Positions 1-8,271 of a stretch of 39,374 nt of DNA are shown here, one piece after another (within the stretch, counting starts at the first letter, position 1; every line of letters begins with the position of its first letter). This DNA comes from Anabaena catenula FACHB-362 (GTDB lineage: Bacteria; Cyanobacteriota; Cyanobacteriia; Cyanobacteriales; Nostocaceae). The translations under genes and the position numbers were made by a program. The stretch covers positions 1 through 39,374 of the forward strand of contig NZ_JACJTQ010000049.1 in assembly GCF_014698735.1 (NCBI RefSeq), read 5' to 3'. A model generated the notes under the pieces. That model had not been told where the DNA came from. It did no database searches and was given only the letters and a program-made list of their open reading frames with translations.

Positions 1-101
1 GGCATCTCTAACGCTTATTTTAGCGTACCAGCCAGCTACCTTTGCATTGGGGCATCTCACTTTTAAAAGCAGTGGCAGTAACACTTTAGCTATTTCCGGA
101 G
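1..101. other. Left-edge non-coding stretch
   Basis: No gene is visible. There is a short hairpin (ACGCT...AGCGT, about 10-25) and the octamer GGCATCTC occurs twice (1-8 and 51-58), which may be the edge of a dispersed repeat. The frame that continues into the pentapeptide gene has stops here, the last at 79-81. Confidence 0.4.
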
Positions 102-219
102 ATGTCTATTTTGGGTTTTATTTATTGGGTTTATATTTATTTCAATTGTCATTTATGCAATTTCCATTATTTTAACTACTGGAGAATGGACAGAGTTATT
201 AGAAAAGAAGTATGAATAT

Positions 220-1167
220 GTGATTAAAGTCTTAACAACTGCTGGCTTAATTTTTGGTGGTATTGTCGGACTTATAAATATTGTCTTTGCAGCCAAGCGT
301 GCATACGCTATGGAAGAAAGTGCTAAGGCTGCTAATGAAAGTGCTAAAGCCGCTAATAAAAATGCTGAGATTGCACAAGATAAGCAAATTACAGAACGCT
401 TTGCGAAAGCAATAGAACAGCTTGCAAGTGAGAAAATTGAAGTCAGATTAGGTGCGATTTATACTTTAGAGAGAATCGCCAAAGATTCAAAACAAGACCA
501 GTGGACAATTATGGAAGTTCTTACAGCCTTTGTGCGTGAGAATGCACCTATAAAAAAAGAAGAGAAGCCACAAAACAAAAAACCTTTAGTGGATGAATGG
601 CGAAATATTCAAAAGGAAAAAGAGATAGAAGAATTACCAAAACTTCGGCTTGATATTCAAGAATGTCTTACTGTAATTGGACGACGAGAACACCCAGATC
701 CACCAGGTAAAAAATTGGATTTAAGTAATGTTAATATCAGCAAAGCCAATCTTCAAGGAGCAAACCTGCTAGGAGCCAACCTCACACGAGCCAACCTCAC
801 ACGAGCCAACCTCACACGAGCCAACCTCTCAGAAGCCAACCTCTCAGGAAGCAAACTCTATAAAGCCAACCTTATAGAAGCCCACCTCTATAAAGCCAAC
901 CTCATAGAAGCCCACCTTATAGAAGCCTATCTCATAGGAGCGAACATTACAGGGGCAAAGCTTTCAGGAGCCTTCCTCATGGGTGCCTTCCTTATAGGAG
1001 CCTACCTCACAGGAGCAGACCTCACAGGAGCCTACCTCTCAGAAGCCGACCTCGCACGAGCTAACCTCTTAGGAGCCAACCTCTATAAAGCCAATATCTC
1101 AAGAGCCGACCTCACAGAAGCCAATCTCAAATGCGCTACAATGCCAGATGGGTCAATTCATGATTAG
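220..1167 (+). CDS. Pentapeptide-repeat protein, membrane-anchored N-terminus apparently frameshifted
   Basis: The protein as read from a GTG start has 315 residues. Residues about 5-25 are hydrophobic (a likely membrane segment), 30-60 are Ala/Lys/Glu-rich and probably helical, and 60-110 resemble the conserved head seen before pentapeptide domains in cyanobacterial proteins. Residues about 165-310 are some 25 consecutive A(N/D/H/Y)L-type five-residue repeats, predicted to fold as a right-handed quadrilateral beta-helix. No catalytic motif is visible, so the function is unknown. The same frame stays open upstream to 82 and encodes another strongly hydrophobic helix (about 121-180), but it has no ATG, GTG or TTG before 220. 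ATG 102 lies in another frame and would join with a single-base deletion, so the GTG start is probably not the original one. Confidence 0.8.
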   Translation: MIKVLTTAGLIFGGIVGLINIVFAAKRAYAMEESAKAANESAKAANKNAEIAQDKQITERFAKAIEQLASEKIEVRLGAIYTLERIAKDSKQDQWTIMEVLTAFVRENAPIKKEEKPQNKKPLVDEWRNIQKEKEIEELPKLRLDIQECLTVIGRREHPDPPGKKLDLSNVNISKANLQGANLLGANLTRANLTRANLTRANLSEANLSGSKLYKANLIEAHLYKANLIEAHLIEAYLIGANITGAKLSGAFLMGAFLIGAYLTGADLTGAYLSEADLARANLLGANLYKANISRADLTEANLKCATMPDGSIHD

Positions 1168-1311
1168 GAAGATTTGATTCTTGTAAATTTTTAATAAACA
1201 AGGCTTTCTCCCTCACAAAACCGAATATTCAAAACAGTCGCTACCATTTTTAAAACCGAATCATATTGCTACATAATAGAAATAGAAATTCTATCTTTAG
1301 GATTGTCAAGA

Positions 1312-2058
1312 ATGTATCAAACAGATCCGCCACTTTCCCCTAAAGAAACATTACCGACAATGTATGATCTTCCTAGCGAAGACCCGGAGGAACCTGGTTT
1401 GCCAGATCAATTTCATTTATTCCAACCACAATTGTTATCAGAAACATTTCGTCCACCAAATTATCCTAGTCAAGAGATATTTACAGGAAGTGATCTGAAC
1501 CTTTACTATGATTTGCGTCATCCTTCGTGGTATAAACGCCCAGATTGGTTTGGAGTTTTAGGTGTTCCCTATCTTTATGAAAATAGAGATTTAAGATTAA
1601 GTTATGTAGTGTGGCAAGAAGGAGTAAACCCTCATATTATAGTTGAGTTACTTTCGCCAGGAACCGAAAAAGAAGACTTAGGTCAAACATTGCGAGATGT
1701 AGAAAAACCTCCTGGTAAATGGGAAGTTTACGAACAAATTTTAAGAGTACCCTATTACGCCATCTTTGACCGTTATCAATCTGAATTTAGAATGTTTCAG
1801 TTAACCGGCGCTCGTTATGCTGAAGTAAATTTATCAGATTTCCGTTTTTGGATTCCCGAAATAGAATTAGGTTTAGGAGTCTGGCAAGGCAGTTATAAAA
1901 ATGTAGAGATGCCTTGGTTACGTTGGTATGATAAAGATAGTAATTGGGTGTTAACTCCCGCAGAAGAGGAAAGACAAAAGGCAGAACAAGAAAGACAAAA
2001 AATAGAAAGATTAATAGCCCAACTGCGATCGCTTGGTGTAGAACCAGATTTAGATTAG
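1312..2058 (+). CDS. Uma2-family (DUF820) putative PD-(D/E)XK endonuclease
   Basis: A 248-residue protein of the Uma2 family, which is greatly expanded in cyanobacteria and has a restriction-endonuclease-like fold; the cellular role is not established. The sequence shows a YYDLRHP segment, then a core with ...IIVELLSPGTEKED and a later PYYAIFDRY, which fit the family's catalytic Asp/Glu-X-Lys region only loosely. The C-terminus (about 215-240) is a Glu/Lys/Gln-rich coiled coil ending before a HIP1 site at 2025-2032. A TTG lies 9 bases upstream at 1303, but ATG at 1312 is the more natural start. It is a single gene bounded by non-coding repeats. Confidence 0.8.
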   Translation: MYQTDPPLSPKETLPTMYDLPSEDPEEPGLPDQFHLFQPQLLSETFRPPNYPSQEIFTGSDLNLYYDLRHPSWYKRPDWFGVLGVPYLYENRDLRLSYVVWQEGVNPHIIVELLSPGTEKEDLGQTLRDVEKPPGKWEVYEQILRVPYYAIFDRYQSEFRMFQLTGARYAEVNLSDFRFWIPEIELGLGVWQGSYKNVEMPWLRWYDKDSNWVLTPAEEERQKAEQERQKIERLIAQLRSLGVEPDLD

Positions 2059-2076
2059 ATGCTCCCCTCCCATCCT

Positions 2077-2349
2077 CTCGTTCCCAGTCTCTGACTGGGA
2101 ATGCAATTTAGAGGCTCTGCCTCCACCTAAATACCAATATAAATCAAAATCTTCGTAGAGAATCATCTTCATCTTATCGCTGATGCTGCAAACTTATCTA
2201 AAGAAAGATGAACCATCTCATTGACGTTATTCTAGTTATCAAAATTATATGGAATTACCCAGTTTATTGCAGATTGAGTTGATTTGTGAAGGATGAGGCA
2301 GAGCCTCTATGATAGCATTCCTAGTCAGAGACTAGGAACGAAAAACGAG
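2077..2349. repeat. Inverted pair of REP-like double-hairpin elements (MITE-like, about 270 bp)
   Basis: The left arm (about 2077-2123) holds two adjacent palindromes, TTCCCAGTC-TCT-GACTGGGAA and GAGGC-TCT-GCCTC. The right arm (about 2295-2349) is its reverse complement with a few changes, including CTAGTC for CCAGTC. About 170 bp of AT-rich DNA without an ORF lies between. Such double hairpins are abundant dispersed repeats in Nostocales. Two arms facing each other look like a non-autonomous element mobilised by a REP-associated (IS200-like) transposase, which is inference. The gap between the Uma2 gene and glcE contains nothing else I recognise. Confidence 0.75.
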
Positions 2350-2427
2350 AAATGAGAAAAATCAGCTTGTGCATTTTGAGTCAAAATAACCATTACATTA
2401 ATAAGTAAGGATATAAAAAATAAACTG

Positions 2428-3741
2428 ATGAATGCGATGTCTAACGAAAAGACACAAAGTGTCTACGCATCTACCCTAACATCTATTATCAACACAGAAA
2501 ACGCTGTCTTACCTTGGGAAAATCTCGAACCCATTCAGCAACAACGCATCCAGCAAGCGATGGACTCCAAAAGCCATCCCAGTTGTATCGTTTATCCCCA
2601 CACCCAAGCAGAATTAGCCGCTGTCATCACCACCGCCAATCAGCATAAATGGCGCGTTCTCCCCTGTGGTAGCGCTAGTAAAATCAACTGGGGTGGTTTA
2701 GCTAAAAATATTGATATTGTCGTTAGTACGAAACACATTAACAAACTTATAGAACACGCTGTTGGTGATTTAACTGTCACCGTCGAAGCAGGGATGAAAT
2801 TTGCCCACCTTCAGGAAATTTTAGCAAAATCTCGCCAAACATTAGCCCTAGACCCTGCTTTTCCTGATTCTGCAACTATTGGAGGTATCGTCGCAACTGC
2901 TGATACAGGTTCTCTGCGTCAACGATATGGGGGTGTGCGTGATCAACTTTTAGGTATAACTTTTATCCGTGCAGATGGACAAATTGCCAAAGCTGGAGGA
3001 AGGGTAGTAAAAAATGTTGCCGGTTACGATTTGATGAAATTGTTCACCGGTGCTTACGGTACATTAGGAATTATCAGCCAAGTCACTTTTCGAGTTTATC
3101 CACTACCTGAAACATCAGCAACGGTAATATTAACTGGTAAAGCTGAAGCAATATCCCAAGCTGCGACAATTTTGCAAGGTTCTGAGTTAACACCAACTCA
3201 AGCAGATTTATTATCAAGTAAGTTGGTTTCTAATTTAGGTTTAGGGGAAGGATTAGGATTAATTACCCGTTTCCAAAGTATTAGTGAAAGTGTCAAGGAA
3301 CAGTCAAACAGACTTTTGGCAATTGGGCAACAATTAGGATTATATGGGACAATTTGTTCAGCAGAAAATGAAGCTGATCTATGGCAACGATTACCAGAAC
3401 AAATACATGATAATGTTACAAATTCTCTAATTACTTGCAAAATAGGACTATTACCAACTACGGCAGTTGAGGTTATTAATCAGATAGAAATGGGTTTGAT
3501 TCACCTTAGTAGCGGTTTAGGTTTGGTAAGGTTGGAAAGTCAAAATCAAGTTTTGTCGTTGCGTCAGGTATGTCAATCTAATTATGGTTTTTTAAGTGTT
3601 TTGGCTGCACCTGTGGCAATAAAGGAAAGGTTAGATGTGTGGGGTTACACTGGGAATGCTTTACAACTGATGCGGGGTATTAAGGAACAGTTTGATGGTA
3701 ATTATATTTTAAGTCCTGGTCGGTTTGTGGGTGGGATTTAA
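2428..3741 (+). CDS. glcE: Glycolate dehydrogenase FAD-binding subunit GlcE
   Basis: A 437-residue PCMH-type FAD-binding protein. The N-terminal FAD_binding_4 domain (about 50-230) shows HPSCIVYPHTQAELAAVI, the Gly-rich PCGSASKINWGG loop, PDSATIGGIVATADTGSLRQRYGG, and KNVAGYDLMKLFTGAYGTLG, all typical of GlcE rather than the larger GlcD. GlcE, GlcD and GlcF form the enzyme that oxidises photorespiratory glycolate to glyoxylate. glcF follows 59 bases downstream in the same direction; glcD is not in this window. ATG 2437 (residue 4) is an equally possible start. A role with another 2-hydroxyacid cannot be excluded from sequence alone. Confidence 0.85.
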   Translation: MNAMSNEKTQSVYASTLTSIINTENAVLPWENLEPIQQQRIQQAMDSKSHPSCIVYPHTQAELAAVITTANQHKWRVLPCGSASKINWGGLAKNIDIVVSTKHINKLIEHAVGDLTVTVEAGMKFAHLQEILAKSRQTLALDPAFPDSATIGGIVATADTGSLRQRYGGVRDQLLGITFIRADGQIAKAGGRVVKNVAGYDLMKLFTGAYGTLGIISQVTFRVYPLPETSATVILTGKAEAISQAATILQGSELTPTQADLLSSKLVSNLGLGEGLGLITRFQSISESVKEQSNRLLAIGQQLGLYGTICSAENEADLWQRLPEQIHDNVTNSLITCKIGLLPTTAVEVINQIEMGLIHLSSGLGLVRLESQNQVLSLRQVCQSNYGFLSVLAAPVAIKERLDVWGYTGNALQLMRGIKEQFDGNYILSPGRFVGGI

Positions 3742-3752
3742 GGTTTAAGAGA

Positions 3753-3800
3753 ATGAACCGCGAAGGCGCAAAGAACGCGAAGTTAAGAGGGGAAAGAGAA
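3753..3800 (+). repeat. Dispersed 'gaaccgcgaaggcgcaaag' repeat in the glcE-glcF spacer
   Basis: The sequence around 3755-3782 is a short repeat that occurs very often in intergenic DNA of Nostocales. It is open in frame with glcF and would add the residues NREGAKNAKLRGERE, which look nothing like a GlcF N-terminus. I therefore treat it as non-coding. Confidence 0.65.
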
Positions 3801-5150
3801 ATGCAAGTTTCAGATGGTGCTGTTAATAATGTTGCTAGTATTAAGAATTTAAAGGGGTTTGATGAAAGTCATCCTCCTGATCCAAAGTTGATTGATAGTT
3901 GTGTTCATTGTGGTTTTTGTCTCTCTACTTGTCCTAGTTATCGGGTGTTAGGTAAGGAGATGGATTCACCAAGGGGACGCATCTATTTAATGGATGCTAT
4001 TAATGAGGGTGAAATTGCCTTAAATACGGCAACTGTTGAACATTTTGATTCTTGTTTGGGTTGTCTGGCTTGTGTGTCAACTTGTCCTTCTGGTGTGCAG
4101 TATGATAAGTTAATTTCGGCAACTCGGCATCAGGTTGAGAGGAATTATAACCGCAGTTTACCTGATAAGTTAGTGCGTCAATTGATTTTTTCTCTGTTTC
4201 CCAACCCTGATCTTTTAAGAATTTTACTTTTTCCATTATTGGTTTATCAAAAGTTGGGAATTTCTAAGTTATTGCAAGCTACTGGGTTAATTAAAGCTAT
4301 ATCTCCCCGGTTAGCTGCAATGGAATCTATTTTACCAGAAATTACTCTCAAATCTTTTCAGGATAATTTACCAGATATCATCCCCGCTAAAGGTGAAAAA
4401 AGATATCGTGTTGGGGTGATTTTAGGATGTGTGCAAAGGTTGTTTTTCTCTCCTGTCAATGAAGCCACGGTGAGAGTATTAACTGCGAATGGTTGTGAAG
4501 TGATTATTCCTAAATCTCAAGGTTGTTGTGCAGCGCTTCCTGAACATCAAGGACAAACTGAACAAGCGAAAACTTTAGCAAGACAAATGATTGATAGTTT
4601 TGCTGATACTAATGTTGATTTTATCATTATCAATGCTGCTGGTTGTGGTCATACTTTAAAAGAATATGGCCACATTTTAGCTGATGATCCAGAGTATGCA
4701 GAAAAAGCAAAGGCATTTGCAGCTAAAGTTAAAGATGCACAAGAGTTTTTAATGAATGTGGGTTTAACGGCTAAACTTTCACCTTTAACTGATAAAAACT
4801 TAACTTTGGTTTATCAAGATGCTTGTCATTTATTGCATGGACAAAAGATTAGTGTCCAACCTCGTCAGTTATTAAGAAAGATTCCGGGGGTGACTTTAAG
4901 GGAACCATTAGATGCAGCTTTGTGTTGTGGTAGTGCAGGTGTTTATAATATGCTGCAACCGGAAATAGCTGAGGAATTAGGTAAACAAAAAGTACAAAAT
5001 TTATTAAATACAGGTGCTGAGTTAATTGCTTCTGCAAATCCTGGTTGTACGTTGCAAATTAGTAAGTATTTGCCAGATAATAAAATTTCAGTAATGCACC
5101 CAATGGAGTTGTTAGATTATTCAATTCAGGGTGTGAAGTTGGAGATTTAG
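3801..5150 (+). CDS. glcF: Glycolate dehydrogenase iron-sulfur subunit GlcF
   Basis: A 449-residue protein from ATG 3801, which follows an AG-rich site (GGGGAAAGAG). Two ferredoxin-type 4Fe-4S motifs are clear: C34-x2-C37-x2-C40-x3-C44-P and C85-x2-C88-x2-C91-x3-C95-P. The C-terminal half carries two CCG domains, seen as GCVQR...SQGCCAALPEHQG and DACHLLHGQK...DAALCCGSAG, the cysteine-rich redox modules of GlcF, LutA and heterodisulfide reductase. The subunit passes electrons from flavin-bound GlcE/GlcD to the quinone pool or another acceptor. An upstream ATG at 3753 exists but lies in a dispersed repeat and is rejected. A hairpin at 5179-5207 follows. Confidence 0.88.
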   Translation: MQVSDGAVNNVASIKNLKGFDESHPPDPKLIDSCVHCGFCLSTCPSYRVLGKEMDSPRGRIYLMDAINEGEIALNTATVEHFDSCLGCLACVSTCPSGVQYDKLISATRHQVERNYNRSLPDKLVRQLIFSLFPNPDLLRILLFPLLVYQKLGISKLLQATGLIKAISPRLAAMESILPEITLKSFQDNLPDIIPAKGEKRYRVGVILGCVQRLFFSPVNEATVRVLTANGCEVIIPKSQGCCAALPEHQGQTEQAKTLARQMIDSFADTNVDFIIINAAGCGHTLKEYGHILADDPEYAEKAKAFAAKVKDAQEFLMNVGLTAKLSPLTDKNLTLVYQDACHLLHGQKISVQPRQLLRKIPGVTLREPLDAALCCGSAGVYNMLQPEIAEELGKQKVQNLLNTGAELIASANPGCTLQISKYLPDNKISVMHPMELLDYSIQGVKLEI

Positions 5151-5178
5151 AATCTCACTTTCACCTTTAAAAACCTAT

Positions 5179-5207
5179 GTAGAGACGTTTTCTAATATGT
5201 CTCTACA
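5179..5207 (+). terminator. Hairpin after glcF
   Basis: A perfect 9-bp stem (TGTAGAGAC/GTCTCTACA) with a 11-base loop lies 28 bases after the glcF stop. The T-run is weak. The arm is also a common cyanobacterial repeat, so it could be a repeat serving as a terminator. Confidence 0.45.
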
Positions 5208-5286
5208 CAGCAATTTTAAAATTTCTGGTATTTTTGTAAGTTTTAGGGAACACCAAAAAATAAATTACCCAAAAACTGTAGAGACT

Positions 5287-5372
5287 GTAGGGTAGGTAAA
5301 GGTGGGTTACGTCGCAACGGGAGCAAATCTTGATCTTTATGATCTTATCTTGTGCGCCTAACCCACCCTACA
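5287..5372. repeat. Imperfect palindromic intergenic repeat (TGTAGGGT...ACCCACCCTACA)
   Basis: The outer arms TGTAGGGT and the inner GGTGGGTTA pair with TAACCCACCCTACA at 5359-5372. This is a dispersed cyanobacterial repeat lying between convergent glcF and the P450 gene, and it could end transcription from both sides. Confidence 0.55.
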
Positions 5373-5405
5373 AATTGGAAATTTTTTTGGAAGTCCCTTA
5401 TTTCA

Positions 5406-6773
5406 TTAAACACCAACAGGAATCTTCACCTGTTCCCGCTTACCAGTAGACACCAACCACTTACCACCAGAAGGCGCTAAAGTTACTCCTCTGCGGATAG
5501 GTTTGACAGCAATATTATCAACCAAAGTTAAATCTAAATGTGACATAACTGTAGCTAAAACCAACTTCATTTCAAACATGGCAAACGCCATACCAATACA
5601 GGTACGATTACCGCCACCAAAAGGGATATATTCATATTGTGAATACTGCCGTTCTAAAAAGCGTTCTGGTTTAAATTGATCCGGTTCTGGATATAAATCT
5701 GGGCGGCGATGAGTTAAATATATACAAGGCGTAAGTAATACTCCTGGCTCAAATTCATGACCCATAATTGTTGTCGGTGTCTTCACCATGCGGGGTAAAG
5801 TAATCATCGCAATTGGGTAAAAGCGTAAAGTTTCTTGACAAACAGCAGTCAAATAAGGCAAACGAAAAATTTCATTGAAATCGGCATTTTTACCAAGCGA
5901 ATTTAACTCAGTTAGTAGAGTTTCCCGGACTTTTGGTAAATGATGAATCCAGTATAATGCCCATGTTAAAGCTGAAGCTGTAGTTTCATGACCTGCAAAT
6001 AATAAAGTCATTAACTCATCACGTAATTCTACATCTGTCATGGCTTCACCATTCTCATCCCGCGCTGACATCATTAAGGAAAGAATATCGCTACGAGAGG
6101 CATCAAAATTATCTCTGCGTTCTTGAATCTCGGTGTAGAGGAGTTGGTAAATTTCTTCTCTGCGACGCAAAAATATTCCCCAAGGACTCCAAGCACCCAA
6201 ATCTACTTGCAATGCAGGGAAAAATGTGACAGCAGAACGCAATGGAGAACCTGATAAATCTAACAAGGAAGCCGTCAGTTTTTGCAATCTTGTCAAACGT
6301 TCTCCCTCACTCAAACCAAACACAGCTTGTAAAATCACTCTCAGGGAAATTTCTTGCATAGAATCCCGCACTGAAAAAGGTTCGCCAATTTGCCAATTAC
6401 TGATGACTTGTTTAGTCATATCAGTGATAATTTGACCATAGGCTTTCATTCTTTCTCCATGAAAAGGCGGTGTTAATAGCCGTCTTTGGCGTTGGTGAGG
6501 TGCGCCATCTAACAATAACAAAGAATTTTCGCCAACTAAAGGTTTGATAAGTTTATTTCCCCTACCCGCATCAAAATGTTCTGGTGGAGTTGTAAAAATT
6601 TCCTGAATTGCTTCGGGGTTACTAATAAAAACTAATGGTTGTTCGGTACTCAGTCTCAGGGTAAAAAAGTCACCGTGGATTTTTGCAGATGTTTCCATCA
6701 GTTGCAAAGGATTGAAAACCCATTGTAGACGCTGTATAAATCTTGAGGTTTGGGATTCACCAGGTAATTGCAT
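5406..6773 (-). CDS. Cytochrome P450, CYP110-like
   Basis: A 455-residue soluble P450 without an N-terminal membrane anchor. The hallmarks are the I-helix AGHETT (260-265, oxygen activation), the K-helix ETLR (314-317), the PERF segment (380-382), and the heme loop FGGGNRTCIG (385-394) with Cys392 as the thiolate ligand. It belongs to the CYP110 group found across Nostocales; some members are reported to oxidise fatty acids, alkanes or terpenoids. No dedicated ferredoxin or reductase gene adjoins it, but petF lies 30 kb away. It is a close paralogue of the P450 at 12751-14136. The substrate cannot be read from sequence. Confidence 0.92.
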   Translation of the reverse strand: MQLPGESQTSRFIQRLQWVFNPLQLMETSAKIHGDFFTLRLSTEQPLVFISNPEAIQEIFTTPPEHFDAGRGNKLIKPLVGENSLLLLDGAPHQRQRRLLTPPFHGERMKAYGQIITDMTKQVISNWQIGEPFSVRDSMQEISLRVILQAVFGLSEGERLTRLQKLTASLLDLSGSPLRSAVTFFPALQVDLGAWSPWGIFLRRREEIYQLLYTEIQERRDNFDASRSDILSLMMSARDENGEAMTDVELRDELMTLLFAGHETTASALTWALYWIHHLPKVRETLLTELNSLGKNADFNEIFRLPYLTAVCQETLRFYPIAMITLPRMVKTPTTIMGHEFEPGVLLTPCIYLTHRRPDLYPEPDQFKPERFLERQYSQYEYIPFGGGNRTCIGMAFAMFEMKLVLATVMSHLDLTLVDNIAVKPIRRGVTLAPSGGKWLVSTGKREQVKIPVGV

Positions 6774-6926
6774 GGCAAAAATTACTATAAATTATTTTCT
6801 TACTAGGCTAACAAATCTACCAAAAAATTCCAAATATTTCCACAAAATCTACCTTTGGGTTATTTATACGTAAAAGTAATTTCGACTACATTTGCAAAGG
6901 AGAAATTATTTTTTATACAAAAGTTA

Positions 6927-8225
6927 ATGGTAGATAATTATATTCTTGATTTATTGGTAATTGGTCTGCTCTTACTGATTGTTACTTTAGGGTCAGGTTG
7001 GATTTCACGTTTACCTCTTTCTTTTGCCATGATCTACCTAATGGTAGGGGTTTTTTTGGGGCCTTATGGCTTAGGACTGATTCAATTACGTCGTGATGAA
7101 TTCTTCAATGCTGAATTACTGGAAAGACTAACTGAATTTGTCGTTATTGTTTCTGTATTTAGTTGTGGCTTAAAAATAGTTACACTCCTGAAATGGAGGT
7201 TGTGGAATATTACGGTGAGACTGATTGCATTATTAATGCCAATTTCCATTTTTTCCCTGGCTGCTGTCGGGAAATTATGGTTGGGCATGAATTGGGGAGA
7301 GGCGATTTTATTAGGTGCAATTCTTGCGCCAACTGACCCTGTATTAGCCTCAGAGGTGCAGCTGACAGATACAAATGACGATGATGAGTTACGCTTTGGT
7401 TTAACTTCTGAAGGAGGATTAAATGATGCTTTAGCTTTTCCTTTTGTTTATTTTGGTATTTATGCCCTCAAAGATAGTAATTGGCATAATTGGTTGGGAA
7501 ATTGGGTCGCAGTGGATGTAATTTGGGCGATCGCATCTGGTATCGTTATGGGACTGATTGTTCCCATAGCCATAGTATGGATTGATAAAAAAATTCAAAA
7601 ACATCGTCCTGCTGATGCTGTGATGGAGGATTTTGTTGCTATTAGCACGATTTTACTAACTTATTCTTTAACAGAAATTGTTAATGGCTATGGATTTCTG
7701 GCAGTATTTGTGGCAGGGTTAGCTGTCCAAAGGAGTTATACAAATCCCCACAAGCCACTGGCACAATTAGAATTTATTGAGCGATTAGAAAAGCTGCTAG
7801 AAGTTGGTCTAATTTTGCTCTTAGGAACAATATTATTATGGGAGCCAATGTTTAAGTATGCTACCCAATCTTGGTTAGTAATAAGTTTATTATTTTTAGT
7901 TATTCGACCTGTGGGCGTATGGGTTAGCACCATTGGTAAACGTCCCCTAAATTCTCACCGGCGAACTTTCAATCCAGTAACCCGCTTGTTATTTGGTTGG
8001 TTTGGTATTAGGGGTATAGGTTCTTTATATTATCTTGCCTATAGCTTAAGCAACGGCTTAAAAGGTGAGGCTGCTGAACAAATTGCCTGGATAACTTACA
8101 CGACTATTGTCGTTTCTGTGATTGTACATGGAATTAGTTCCACTCCCTTAATGAATTGGTATGAAAGCAATATTGCTAATCGCACAAAGCCTAATATTCA
8201 TGCAACAATTGATGAGTTTGAATAG
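6927..8225 (+). CDS. CPA1-family Na+(K+)/H+ antiporter
   Basis: A 432-residue protein with about 11-12 hydrophobic segments along its length. The motif ILAPTDPVLASEVQ (around 135-148) and the following LTSEGGLNDALAFPFVY are characteristic of cation/proton antiporters of the CPA1 (NhaP) type, the TDP/ND acids forming the ion site. It sits in the cytoplasmic membrane and would serve pH or salt homeostasis. The frame extends to a TTG at 6855, but the extra 24 residues are not membrane-like, so ATG 6927 is preferred. It is divergent from the P450 gene, sharing about 150 bases of upstream DNA, and is the only plus-strand gene in its region. Confidence 0.88.
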   Translation: MVDNYILDLLVIGLLLLIVTLGSGWISRLPLSFAMIYLMVGVFLGPYGLGLIQLRRDEFFNAELLERLTEFVVIVSVFSCGLKIVTLLKWRLWNITVRLIALLMPISIFSLAAVGKLWLGMNWGEAILLGAILAPTDPVLASEVQLTDTNDDDELRFGLTSEGGLNDALAFPFVYFGIYALKDSNWHNWLGNWVAVDVIWAIASGIVMGLIVPIAIVWIDKKIQKHRPADAVMEDFVAISTILLTYSLTEIVNGYGFLAVFVAGLAVQRSYTNPHKPLAQLEFIERLEKLLEVGLILLLGTILLWEPMFKYATQSWLVISLLFLVIRPVGVWVSTIGKRPLNSHRRTFNPVTRLLFGWFGIRGIGSLYYLAYSLSNGLKGEAAEQIAWITYTTIVVSVIVHGISSTPLMNWYESNIANRTKPNIHATIDEFE

Positions 8226-8271
8226 TTTTGTAAGCCTATGTTTAAGCTTACATTTGGATATTATTTTGATA

